A DNA stretch of 32,569 nt from NCBI GenBank assembly GCA_011800805.1, contig MPNW01000634.1, positions 155,944-188,512 on the forward strand, given 5' to 3'. Shown piece by piece: positions 1 through 12,520 of this stretch. The stretch's first letter is position 1, and each line of letters opens with the position of its first letter. Below the pieces are notes generated by a model. That model saw nothing but the letters and a program-made list of their open reading frames with translations, had not been told where the DNA came from and made no database searches. The DNA comes from Hirudo medicinalis (Eukaryota; Annelida; Clitellata; Hirudinida; Hirudinidae). Both the position numbers and the translations under genes were made by a program.

Positions 1-903
1 AATATCTTCATGGTGTTCTCCTTCTTTCAGGTCTTGATATTTCTCAATGAAGTCACTGAGAGAAATTGTGACATTGAACTTGTGAGGGTAAGGAGACTCT
101 CCAGTCTCCTTCAAATTGGAGATGTGAGCCAATCTTAACTTAAGGTACTCCTGCAAAGAGGAAATGATATTAAAATGATGTTCCTACATCCACAACAATA
201 TGTTTTCATTTATGATCTTCTGCACAACCACATACCCAAAGAATGCATCATGAAAACAAACTCATGTGAAAATGTCCCTTACGTTTGGATCAATTTCAGC
301 CTCATCCAACTTTGTTTTCTTTTCATCTGCCACCTGCTTCTCAGCTTTTTGCAACTTGTCCTGCTTCTCTTGTTTCAGCTTTTCAGCCTTCAGTCTTCTC
401 TTCTGTTCACTGGATGTGAAACATTCATTATATATTTTTCAAGGATTATGCAGAAAAGTCTTTATTTTTATCTTTAATCCAAAGATCTAATTCTTTGTCC
501 ACAAATTTAAATGCATATCAGAAGAAAAAGAATTTAATTGTCACTAAGAACAACTATCACAACAGACAATCTAACATTCCATCTTAATGTTTTTATATCC
601 GGCCTAACACCAGACTTACTGCCACATATTGACCCAATGATTTTAAGATATTTAGGCCACCTCATTAGGATATTTGGATTAGCATTGTAAGCACCTATAA
701 CACAAAACATGGCCAAGAAGACAGAATAAATAATATATACAAACGAAAAAGTTTATTTGAGATTTTAAGAAATCCATCTTTAAATATAACTATTAATTCT
801 CAAACAAAAATAAATTCTTTCAACTAAATTTCATGGTCAAAAAAAGGCTGTCACTAAATCGAATATCCTACTTTTTGCTAAGTTGTTCTTCCAGGCCGTT
901 CAT
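1..903 (-). CDS. KARS1: Lysyl-tRNA synthetase, cytosolic, N-terminal part (runs off left edge)
   Basis: Charges tRNA-Lys with lysine in the cytosol. Three coding exons join in phase on the minus strand: 903-872 (ATG plus 10 codons and 2 bases), 409-283 and 150-1. The first 92 or so residues are seen. Exon 1 begins MNGLEEQLSK and the split codon gives Asn, reproducing the LSKNE..KRRLKAEK block at the start of animal KARS. Exon 2 is a highly charged Lys/Glu helix, the tRNA-binding N-terminal extension typical of the animal enzyme. Exon 3 carries PYPHKF.V.ISL.DFIEKY, the entry to the anticodon-binding OB fold. The catalytic core lies beyond the window. Splice sites are canonical (gtagga and gtaagg donors; tttgcag and catccact-side acceptors). 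No mitochondrial presequence exon is visible. The gene is divergent from the thioester protein gene at 5461. Identification rests on remembered family sequence; the short first exon is the least certain part. Confidence 0.9.
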
Positions 904-1949
904 GATGCAATCTCTGTTAATGAAACGTGCTATGGTCAGAAAATAATCCGACAAATCCGACAGCTAAGCAAATAGATAAACATTTATTCTAGTAATCATT
1001 ATCCATTCAACCAGCAACTCACTTAAATAAGAAACAAACCAAACCTTTCAACGCCGACCAACCACGCTTTGCTGATCTGAACTATTTATTTAAAGATCGT
1101 GAATTTGGTTAAAACTCAAACATTAGAGTCAAAATAAAATCTAGTCATATTCACACATAAATTTATATAAAAAGTTTTTGTCTTTATTTAAAAAATGTTC
1201 AAAGTGGCCTCAGCTGTTTGAATTGATCCAAAATAAATTTTCCAAATTAAAAAAATTGCATCTTAAAGTGGTAGCAAAATATCTAAATATGATTACATAA
1301 TGTATATTTAAAAAACCTACCAGCCTAACAAACGTCTAGTTTTTACTAACGTAAATGTTGACAATCAGATTATTTGCAACATAATTTAGTCATGTTCACT
1401 GCTTATGTAAGTGGAATCACAATCTGGAAAAAATAGGCAGCTAACCGTCGGATCCCCTCATGTTCAACTATAGGTAGCATAAAATAATGTGGGTGCTTCT
1501 TCGATAATGACGTAAAACATGTGACCATGCAAACCTACGAAGCATTTAAGCGTTTATCGAAATTTGGTCAACAATAAGAGCTTGGAATTCATTTAAGTCT
1601 TAAAACTAGGGTGTCGATTATGCTAGACCTGGGTTGGTATGTGTGGCTCTTTAGAGAAAGTAATGAAACAAAAAAAAATATTCGGCTGATTTGGAGAAAA
1701 GTGTGGAATGAATTGATTGTAGATCAGAAGCGATGTTCGAGCCAATGTAATTCGATGTTAGCGTTTGAATTTTACTTCGAAAACTTAAAATGTAGTTGAA
1801 TAATGTTTGGCAACTCCAACAACTGCGGAAATGTATGTTATATATTGTAAGTTTCGATAACTAAATTACAAGTCTACTTTGCTTACGTGTCTTTAGTGTG
1901 AAATTAATTGATTGCCGCTAATCCATCAGCACTATACTTTAATGTTGTT

Positions 1950-2170
1950 CAGTGTTGTAATGATATTCACTGTTGTAAAAGATACTACTCTTCAGTACTT
2001 AAGTAAAAGTACAAGTAACACCTAAAAAATGTACTTAAATAAAAGTGAAAGTTTTTGTTAAAAAATGTACTCAAGTAAAAGTGAAAGTTTTTGTTAAAAA
2101 ATGTACTCAAGTAAAAGTAAAAAGTATCAGCATTTCATTACTTTAAAAGTAAAAAGTACTGAAGCTGCTT
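1950..2170 (+). mobile_element. hAT-like transposon terminal fragment
   Basis: Two close copies of CA(G/C)TGTTGTAA (at 1950 and 1968) precede a run of acttaagtaaaagta-type motifs ending near 2160. This pattern (a CAGTG-type end followed by repeated TACTTAAGTAAAAGTA) closely resembles the ends of non-autonomous hAT elements common in fish and other animals. I saw no matching inverted terminus downstream, so it is probably a solo or truncated end. The family assignment is from memory of these motifs. Confidence 0.45.
2024..2119 (+). repeat. 36-bp tandem repeat inside the hAT-like fragment
   Basis: Units start at 2024, 2060 and 2096 with a 36-base period. Each begins aaaaaatgtact(c/t)aa(g/a)taaaag; the third is complete only for about 24 bases. 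Units 1 and 2 differ at about two positions. Such subterminal repeats often serve as transposase binding sites in hAT elements. Confidence 0.75.
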
Positions 2171-5100
2171 TTGTCAAGCATTTCGTCAACCATCTTATAA
2201 TAAACTTTTACAGGCGCTGAACGTACGGCCGTCTCTGCCTTTTTTCTCGTTATTCCTAGAGTTTTTCATCGGTTTTAGTGTTATTTCCGGCTGTAATTAC
2301 ACCATTGGATATGTAATTTCTGTGTTGGATTTCTCCTAACTAACGATAAAATAGTTTTATCAAGAGTTTCACATTTTGCCGGTCTGTTTTCACTTGTTGT
2401 CTGTTATGAGTACTGCTCGACGTGGTCAATAGCATACGATATGCTAATGAGTTTGAATTTGAATTTGTCCGTGAAACCCGAATGCAGGCTTATACAATCA
2501 CTCCGAAGAGCTGGAGTCTTCAAGGATTTTCGCTTTCATCAATGTTGTGGTAGAAGATATGACAGTCGTCATCCTCGGCGCGCCGCTCCTTCTCATTCCT
2601 CTGATCGCCATCTCAAGAAATATTAGTGGTCTTGAAGTTCTGTTTGAACATACGCCACTCTAATCATATTCTGAATCGTTATCGTTATGCTCTATTATTG
2701 TGATCGTACATCATTCCATCATGTTTCAAACGTAACTGTCTGAACTAATGTGTAAACTGTTGAAACTACAAACTGTTACTACTAACTAAGTAGTAACATT
2801 CACACTAATGAAAGTGTTTTCCTCAATAAACTTGTAATGGATAGTCCTGGAGAAGTTACTGTTACGTTTTGTAATATAACGTAAATTAATGTAGCATAAT
2901 ATAAAAATAGCAAAGGAATTTAGGCTTCTTCAATTCACAAATTATTCTATACTATATTGTATAGCTTGGATTTTGAATTTCCGTATGGATGTTGAGAGTT
3001 TTGAACGTTTCTGGAGCTGAACAATTGCTAAATGCGTTATTTTCAAGCTCGTTGATTTCACATGTGTGGCGCACCCAGAATATTTTCAGGTGGTTTGATT
3101 TTTGAAGACCTTTTTTAAGTTTTTATCTTTTCAGAGATGATTTTTCTAATGTTATACTGATCATATTTTTTAAATATTGAGATATCGATAATTAAAACCA
3201 GTTAAAAATTTATTTATCCATTTTTTTTTATTTAGCAATTTTTGGGGGATTAGAACCCTGGATGCGCCACTATTTCGCATCAAACCTTTACAGATTTAAA
3301 AGAATGTAGGCTCATTTTATTAACAAATTATTATATGTCTTGTGATGGGTGGATCTTTTATTTCATTGTGGTTTTTGTGGATTACAGTTTCGTATAAAAT
3401 CACAAAACCGATTGAAAAATTTGTTGGAGAGTGACAATGATGTTGATCGTGATAGATCATCCATTTTATAGCAGGATATTTCGATGAAGATTAATAATAT
3501 TTGCGACATTTCATCACACGAGTTTACCACTTTAGTGAAATTTGAAGTGCTTCGGTTCTTTTCAGGTTTATGGCTCAAAAGAGCTTGCTGCAAAATTTTT
3601 CTCAAGACTTAAACATTTCTCGTCTTTCCAAATCCAAATGAATGTTAATTATCATTATATCTCTTCTAAATTTTTCGGTGTGGTAAACTCTTTAATTCAG
3701 AATTTAAAAGTTCGCCATAAAATTAATGTAATTCTGTTAAACAAATCGCATTAAAGATTGTTTAGTTGTGTTACTTTGTAATGCTTTGTGGCGGACGAAG
3801 TAACGAAGTAAAAGTATTTCCGAAAATCTTGCTTCTCTTAATCAGCCCTAGGAATTCTTAGGAATTAGATTTTCTAATGAAGAGAGGAGATGCGACATAA
3901 TTCCAGCACCGATTAACTCCGACCCTAGTCGGTGTCCGACAGAAATTTTGGGCCCCTAGGCAACAGGTAATTATGAAAAAGGATTAATTCTGTTTAATTT
4001 TTAAACGTAACCCAACGCCAACTTTCGAAAATCGCTTATAAGTGAAATACGCAAGTAGTAGTACTATGTAGTACATGGGCGTTTGCAGAAGTTTTTGTAG
4101 GGGGAGCAAAGTTTTTTAAATTTAATTTTTGAACTTGGCACGGATCCAAAAACCCCGAGCGCGAGCGTCACCCTGCCTTTGGCGCTTGCTCTCGTAATTA
4201 GTCGGTCTGCTTTGGATCCCTAGCCACCAAATTATTGTTAGTATTGTGACACACTATATTAGTATTTTGATAAAATCCAGGAGCGAGCATTTCCCTTTTC
4301 CAATTTAATGATTTAATGATCAATAAAATATATTACTTTCAAAATTTATTTCGTGTACAGACAAGTCGCAACTTTAAAAAAAAAACCGAAGTTGTTGCAT
4401 ACCTTATTTCACCATGTATAAGACGCGCCGATGACAGCGGAGGGAGGGGAGGGGATAAGTGCCCAGAGACCCGGTAATTTGTTGACCAGGACCAAATATA
4501 AAAAAAATGGATCTTAACAATCATAAGACATTCAGCAGCATCCCCAATGCTTTTACATTTTTTAAGTGTTCCGAATAATTGATTTTAGCAGATCTCTCCA
4601 CGCGCAGATTTGCAAAACACACGATAACTCGATCTTATTTTTAAATAAAAGTTGCTAGAAAATAACGATTTAAAAATCTAACTTTGGTTAATTATTCTCT
4701 TTAATATGGATCACTTATTTTCATTGTCTGGAATTTTTAATTCAAAATATTTTACTTAGCTACCCACTCTAGTGTGCAGCCCTACGGAGGGGTAAATAAC
4801 TCCCTGCTAGGCACAGCGGCTACAGGCACATAATTTTATGTCAGTTCGGTTATGGAAAATCAAAAAATGTCATGATTGTAATACTTCAAAACCAAAACAA
4901 TTGCCGGGCCATTGGGCACTTCCTCTCCTGTCTCCAGCACCCTCTCCTGGCGGCCCTGACCCTTAGTTCGTACTTTTCTCATTCGATCTTGATCGTGTTT
5001 TGTTCATTCACTACTCGATTTTTGTAAAGAAAATATTACTTAGGTTAATTTTAGATATTTTAATGCATTTTTATTTATTTTAATTAGTAACTTGATTTCC

Positions 5101-5460
5101 AAAGTGACTTTCATTAGTCGAGGTAAAAGCAACGGTCTCGAGACGGAGCTTTAATTTGAAACAGTTGGTAGCTAGAAAATTATTCCACACTGAGTGTTCC
5201 CTTTAATCAGGTGCATCATCAAAGCCTGCATATTTTTTGAGGTCCACAGTTCGACTTGTTCGAGTTAGCATCTTGTCCGGGTTGAGGCATGAGTTGCCAA
5301 AAGTGACTTAGAAGTTGTTTGGAGGAGGTGGCGGATACATAAAACTTCAGGTAATGATTTGTAAGAGTATTTAAGTGTTTAACTTTTACAACTTAATAAA
5401 ATGCAATGTTCTACAGCAATTAAAGCAGAGGACGTCTCTTAGGTCTGACTCGTAAGAATA

Positions 5461-5531
5461 ATGGAAGTATTGGGAGTCGTCTGCTGCCTTATTTTGCTTT
5501 CAGCGTTTATTGATTGCCAGAGTAATACGAG
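5461..5531 (+). other. Thioester protein exon 1: start codon and signal peptide
   Basis: ATG at 5461 opens a 23-codon exon with a hydrophobic core (VLGVVCCLILLSAF) and a likely cleavage site after the Asp-Cys-Gln stretch, as expected of a secreted protein. It ends in phase 2 before a gtttgt donor; the next exon at 6151 completes an Arg codon and continues GFVVSTQKQW, the usual start of macroglobulin domain 1. Confidence 0.85.
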
Positions 5532-8500
5532 GTTTGTATGACTTGTATGTTCGATTAAATCGCTAAATGATTAGCATTCAATCGTTGCGTATCATTACCA
5601 TTATCAGTCTCGTAGGTTAGGATTTGAAAAATGTAGCTGGAAGGGAGCGCACTCCTTAAAGTAACCGCTAGTTGATCATTCGATTAAATGTATCAAAACG
5701 GAACATAATGATTTGATAAAATCTTAATGTGATAACCAATTCTCGTACTGATTGCCTTTCTCTGCGAACTTGAACGTTTGCGAATCATCCAAACAGGGAT
5801 ATTTTTCTAATGTAAAGTGTTTATTCTTGAGAATTCAAAGGGGGTCAACTTCTTAATCGCTAAGCGAAAAACAGGAACGCCATTTTAGCTATTTCCTGGG
5901 GAAGGGAAAATTTTTCATAAATTAGCATATTACTTTTTTGGTTTCATGCCTCAACATTGAAAATGTTGAAGAGGGCAACAGAAATACCAATTCCTCAAAT
6001 AATGTCCTTGAGCATAATTGAGATATGGCTTTTTATTTTCTATTTTGACAATTTCAAATCATGAACCACTAAGTTGTTCTGTTCTGAAAATTGTACAAAA
6101 TGATATTATTAAAATGTATTTTGAACTTGATGATATACCTAATCTTTCAGAGGTTTTGTGGTCTCAACACAGAAACAATGGACAAAAAATGTCACAAACC
6201 CTCTTCTGGTTTCAAATTTTATTGACAATACCAGCCTTCTTGATCTGTTCATCAGAGTTGAATTGTCAACAGGTGATCGTTGCAAGGATTCTTATCATCA
6301 GGTTTTTGACTATGGGCAAGTCAAAGATGGTGACGGTTAGTAAATAGATGAGTGTGGTAACACACTAAATAAAATTAAACAATTTTAAAATTAAATTGAC
6401 ATTGACTAAATAGTCATCATTATCAATGTTCTCATAACAGCATTTTGCAGCCATTTCCAAAATATATGAATTTATTATGATCTAAGTTTGCATAATATGA
6501 TATCTGTAAAATATCAGTTGAGTTGAAAAGCTGCTCTAATTTTCAAAATTTCAGTTATTTATCAAGTGCCTTCACCAGAAAATCCTTGTTCAGAATTCAA
6601 TCTTAAAGTCACAATTTCCAATTCCAATGAAACATATTCTTTCCAGAAAGATCTTGCAATTACTATGATTTCACAGAGGAGCTATATATTCATCCAGACT
6701 GATAAACCTTTCTACAAACCATCTGATAAAGGTCAAATTATTTCAATGTAATTTCTTCTGTTAATGTATATTTGAGTCATAAATACTCTTTATCTTTTCG
6801 ATACATACAATGTTCTTGCTTTACAAGATGTTTGCTTTATTTGTTTCTTTAAAGCTGTAAAATTATGGTGGGAATTAAGAATGACAAAATAATTGTTTCA
6901 ATCAGTTCGAATCCGAGCTTTGACATTGGATGAAAGAGATTTGCACCCACAGGATAACCAGGTGGATAGCACGTTTGCACTTTTGCACTCAAATATTATT
7001 ATTGTCATTGTTGTATTCATTATGCTATTCTTACAGATAATAAAGGCTCAAATCACTGATTCCAAGAACACAGTTGTGGGCCAGTGGCTTAATCCCATCT
7101 CAAAATTAGGTTTGAAAACAATAAATTTGGTAGGAATGATACTTTCTGCAGGGTTCTTTTCTCAAAGCTTTGTGACCTTATTCATGCTTTTTCCAATAAA
7201 TTGATTTGTGAGTGAAATGTTCCAACAAATAATTTTAAATCAAAGTTACAATAAAGTGGCCTAAATTGCAAAGGACGAGAATTTATTAGTATTTTTAGAG
7301 GGTTGCACTGATTATAATTACATTTAAATATTCACCTCAATTACATTATTTGCTTTTTTGCACACCAGGCATCTACGACTTCGAATTTCCTTTGTCTTCG
7401 GACCCGAGACTCGGGAGTTGGGGATTTGTTGCGGAAACTCCTTACACCAAAAAAACGAAACGGTTCGAAGTCTTGCAATATGGTTCGTATTAAGTTTTAA
7501 TTATTGCATATTTAAGTGCACATTCCCGAATGTTTGTATGATCGATTTAATTTATTGCTTCTGAATCATTCCAGTACTCCCAAAGTTTTCAGTAAGTGTG
7601 GAGAGCAACCCAAAATATTTGAAATTCACGTACGGCGTGAACATCTCTTACAAAGCATGTGCTAGGTGAGCGATGGCACGTTATTTTAATTAAATCCATT
7701 TAGAAGTCATCAGTAATGGCTGGTCATGGGGGTTATATATTTAGAAATTTAGAAAATGTGGAAAAATGGACTCATGGACATTATATATTTTAACATTAAG
7801 TTTCTTTGAGATGGAAATGGTTTTGAAATACAAAAATGTTGACATAAAGGACATGATATAGTTCATTTATTCCTTTGCCTTTGTTAGTACAAGCTTGTCA
7901 TAATAACACTACACAAAAACACACAGGTATACTTACAACAAGCCTGTGGCAGGTGAAGCCTTTTTCAAGTTGCCTGATGGATCAGAGCATGTTCGGGAGG
8001 TCGTCATCGTTGCCATCGTTACATGCTAATTAGGACATTCTATTATTAACAATCATCGATTATTATTGCTATTGTCATAATTGATATCATATTATCTCAT
8101 AGTAACAATTTGTAATAAATCATTCTTATTCTTATTGGATTTGAAGCTTTGGTAAGTAATTTGTTTTTAAACTTTATTATGGTGGTGGAGATTGCTTGTG
8201 AGGATCTTATTTTGAAGAATGTTTGACATTTTCATCACTTTTTAAACTTCACTCACTTAAAAAGAAATTGTTACCTAAACGAACTTGTGTCTTTGAAACA
8301 TCTGGAGATGTTTAATGTCTATTGTAAGAATGTCAGTTGCAGCATTTCTAACAATCAAGCGCTAATTGCAGTTGGATCGTGATGGATGCACTGAACTCAA
8401 TCTGCTCAATTACGAAACCATCACGTTTGGATTTCGTTTCAGTCAGAGTCTCGATGTTTTAGTAACAGTTATTGAAAAAGAAACAGGTATGCGGTGGCAT

Positions 8501-11500
8501 GCATTAACATTCGCCGACATTTGATCATTTTATGAATAATTAATAAATCTGCAGGAATATCCAGAACTATTTCTCACAATACTCCCATCTACAAAGCCAT
8601 ACATTTGAAATTTTCTCCATTTTGTAATGACTACGTGAAACCTGGCATAGCTTATCATTGTTTCGTTAGTAAACATTTTGTAACGACCACTAAAGTTATT
8701 TTATTTTATTTTCTAGTGAATTCAATTACAATTTCTCCTAGATTCAAACCTACTTTGATGATCATGTCAAAGCAAAAGGAGTAAAGTTCACCATATATGA
8801 TAGAAATGGAGGCCAGTTGGGAGATGTGGTGTCTGATGAAGATGGTTTCATTCCAGTTACCATACCTCCCATTGTTTCTGAGAATTTCACTTACCATTCC
8901 TTAAGAGTGAGTTAACTAATGTCTTCATAAACTTATCATATTGTTAAAGTTGATATAAGATTTGCTTGCAATTTTATTTTTAATTCACTTAAGGTTGGTC
9001 CAGAAAGACCCTACATACTACTTGACCTGAGCAAAGACTTATTTCTGAGAAGGTGGATTTCGCCAAACTCCAGCTATTTAGGTGTGGCAAACAACTGTGA
9101 CAAAAATGGTTTTGCCAATGTGGAGCCATACCATTTGACATTCTCCTTGGTCAAAAAAGTCCCATCCATCGATGGAGAGGCCTTATTCAGATACGTGGTG
9201 AGGATTATTGTTGTGCTTTCTTCAAAATTAAGAGCTTTAGCTAATGTATAATTATGTGATTCAGTGGGTCTAGGTCAGGTTTTTTAAGAGTGGCAGCACC
9301 TATGCTATCTTTTGAGTGGTACAGAATACGCAATTGTTGAATGAAAGATTGGCCAGTTTGACTATTACAAGAGAGAAGATGAAGAAGAAATGCTTAATGA
9401 CTGATATTGGTACTACATCGAGTGGGAGGACTTGTTAGGTAATAAGGAGATCAGTTTCCTCACTTTGTCAGATGTTAAAGGGCTGAATGTGCTCATCACT
9501 GGGCCATTATGGAGGCGAGGTACAGAGGGGGACGGAGCCGCCTGGGAGAGGGTGGATGAAGTAGAAGCGCGAATTTTATCGATTTTTTCCTAGAAGGACG
9601 TTCCAAACTGGGAAGACATCTGCCGACATTCATCCTGAGAGTAGTTGAGTAGTGAGAATGTTGTGGGATGTGTTTGAATGCAATACATTGTTGAGGTTAC
9701 GCCAGAGGATTAGATGAAATGCTGGACAGCTCACTCTTGAGATACTTGATTGAAGCACGATTTTGTTGAACAGCTGCCTGGCGAGTTTAAGTTCTTGCTT
9801 GATGGTTGCCGATTTGGTGCGTTGGTACTTTCTTTCTAGTCAGTGATAGGATCTTCTGGCAGTATCAGAGAGACAATTCTGGGCTTACCCAATTACTCTT
9901 ATCTTAAGAGATCTGAGGGATGCGTGGATATTCATCAGTCGTGTTAACTCTTGATCAAGTGATGAGGAGTAGGTCTCAATATCCATTTCAGCAGCCAGTA
10001 GGGTCACTGATGCTGCTTCAAGGTCATTGGAAAAGCCGTCCCAGTTTATTTTTTTCAGTGGTTGATGAACATGATTCTTGACTGACAGGAAGATCCAACA
10101 TGGGAATTGGTGAACTCTAAAAGAAGATGATCTGAGAATGTGACATACTTTGATTGAAATGGTTTGGTTGGAGGGAGTGATGGTAAAATCAAGTGTTTGG
10201 CCAAGTTGTGAGTGGGGAAGTTGATGTGCTGAATGAGTCTGTGCCCACTCATCATCCAATTGAGGTATGAGTGGGTAGTTGAAATTGTAAGTAAGGAAAA
10301 AGTAAGAAGGGGAGAGTTGCTTGTTTAGTTGGTCTATCAGAGTTTCAAGTTCAGAGATGAAACGAGATTTTGAAGATGATGGAGGGCAATAGAAAAAGGA
10401 GAGTAAGATAGACCATGTTGGTGTAATTATTGTAACTGAGAGCGACTCCAAGAACTCAAAACATCCAATCTCAGTTGGAACTTGTTGAAGATTGTCTTTT
10501 GCAACAACTGCCAAGCTGCTGCCTTTTCCTTCAGTAGAGACACCATTATGCTAGTGAATCACGTTGTAGCCCGGAGGAGCTAAATCAGCCTTGGGGATTG
10601 TATCTGAGGGGATCTAGGTTTCAAGAACATTAAGTGCTAGAAAAAATGTTAAGACAGCCTCTATTTTTTCCAATAACTTAAGATTAAAATAGTGTATAAA
10701 GCTCAAATTTAGAAGAAATGTGCAATATCCTTACAGAATATAGCTCGTAAGTTTTTTTCATTTTGATTAAGAATTAAGTGCATATCCCACAAATAACCTT
10801 TTTTTTTTTACATAGAAATATTAAGACTGTCCTCAAGAAAAATCATAAATTTCAGTGTTTTGGCAACAAAATTTATTTAAAACCAAATAAAATAATATTT
10901 CAAAAAAAATATTTCAAACTTGTTGAAAATTTCATAAAGTTATGTTCATTTATATGGAAGTTATCCATAAAATCTAGCACTTTATGTCCAGGTTAAATGA
11001 CTAAAACAGTCAGGAATAAACAGTAGCGATGGACGAAATTTGGGAAACACGTTATATAATCATAGATGCAACCAATCTTTGAATCCCACTAACTACAGGC
11101 CTATCTCTAATCTCACTACCTTCTCCAAAATAATCAAATGCCTTGCTTTGTGCTGCATTCGTCCTCATCTCTTATCAAATAATAACTACTGCAGCTATCG
11201 ATCGGCTTATCGCTGTGGCAATTCCACATCACCTCATCCAGCAAGAACGGAGGCACAATGCTGGTCACTCTTGACTTATCAGAGACCTTTGACACCTTTG
11301 ACCATGACATCCTTCTCCATCACCTTGATGATGAATTCACCATCAGAAACTCAGCACTTTCATGGCTGGTATCGCAACAGGAAACAGTTTATCAAACTAG
11401 GTGAGAGTTCAACTGATCTATTCTCACTATATGTTGGAGTCTCCTAAGGGTCTGTTCTTGGACCCATTCTCTTCACGACTTACCACCAATTGGTGACTTG

Positions 11501-12470
11501 ATTTCCAACTTTGGATACAGTTACCATCCGCATGCAGATGACACCAGCATTCATGTGCCTGTCTCCTTCATCAACACGACGGCCGATCTACAAAAGGCCA
11601 GTAAATGCATCCAGAAAATTCAGCAGTGGCATCTGTTCAGTTGCAGCTGAATCCTTCTAAGTTTGAGGCTATGGTATTAGGCACCCGCCAGTCCCTCCAA
11701 AAACCGGGCCTAACTTCCACCAGCCTCGCCGACACGAGCATCCAACTGACTGGGCATATAAAACTCTTTGGTGTCACTCTCAAAAGCACCCTCTCCCTAG
11801 AGGCCTCTCCTAAGCACATCTCAACAGTAGTTCAGTCATGCAGCTACCAACTACGGCCTACATCACATCAGGCACCTCCTCATAGTTGATGTGAATGCAG
11901 CTCTCTGTCATCTCATTTTGTCAAGGCTTAACTACTGTAACTCCCTGCTTCATCAGCTATCCTCTGCTTCTCTCCAGAAACTACAGAGGATTCAATGCAA
12001 AACTGCTCTTCTAGTGTTCAGAGGCTATATTGAACTAGCTGACACAATTAAATCAGTCCATAAGCTTCCAGTTCCTCAAAGAATAAAATTCAAAATAGCC
12101 TCATTGGCACACATGGCTCTGATGGCAAGAACACCACGTTACCTAGCCAACACTCTCTCCCCACATTCACATGCGAAGAATCTGAAATAGGAGTCCTTGA
12201 ACTTCCTCAACATTCCCATTCCGAGGAACAAGTTTGAAGCAAAGTCTTCAAGTTCTCCGCCCTTCAGACATGGAAGAGCCTATCCCCACAACTCAGGGCC
12301 TCTGATTCATTCAGCCTCTTCAAAGCTAACCTCAACACCCATCTTTTCCCACAGTAGTGAAGGACAAAGCACCCCTGATGCTCACGCTTATGGCACTTTA
12401 CAAATGAACGTATTTACTATCATTACTGTTATTATTGTTATTATTATTATTGTTGTTATTATTGTTATTA

Positions 12471-12520
<50 letters not shown>

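Larger units (their letters stand above)
904..5460. other. Intergenic spacer between KARS and the thioester gene
   Basis: AT-rich DNA between two divergent genes, so both promoters should lie in it. I found no exon chain with conserved protein sequence. It holds hAT-like repeats near 1950-2170 and an inverted pair of ggatccaaa/tttggatcc at 4142-4220 enclosing GC-richer sequence. Small unrecognised open frames occur at 2441-2626 (plus) and 3363-3605 (minus), probably old transposon debris. The 5' UTR of the thioester gene probably includes a 66-base intron (donor at 5351, acceptor ending at 5416), just before the ATG at 5461. Confidence 0.5.

Noticed and set aside
2441..3605. Short open frames in the KARS-thioester spacer
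   Set aside because: About 60-80 codons, no recognised motif and no splice-linked partners; treated as transposon debris or chance.
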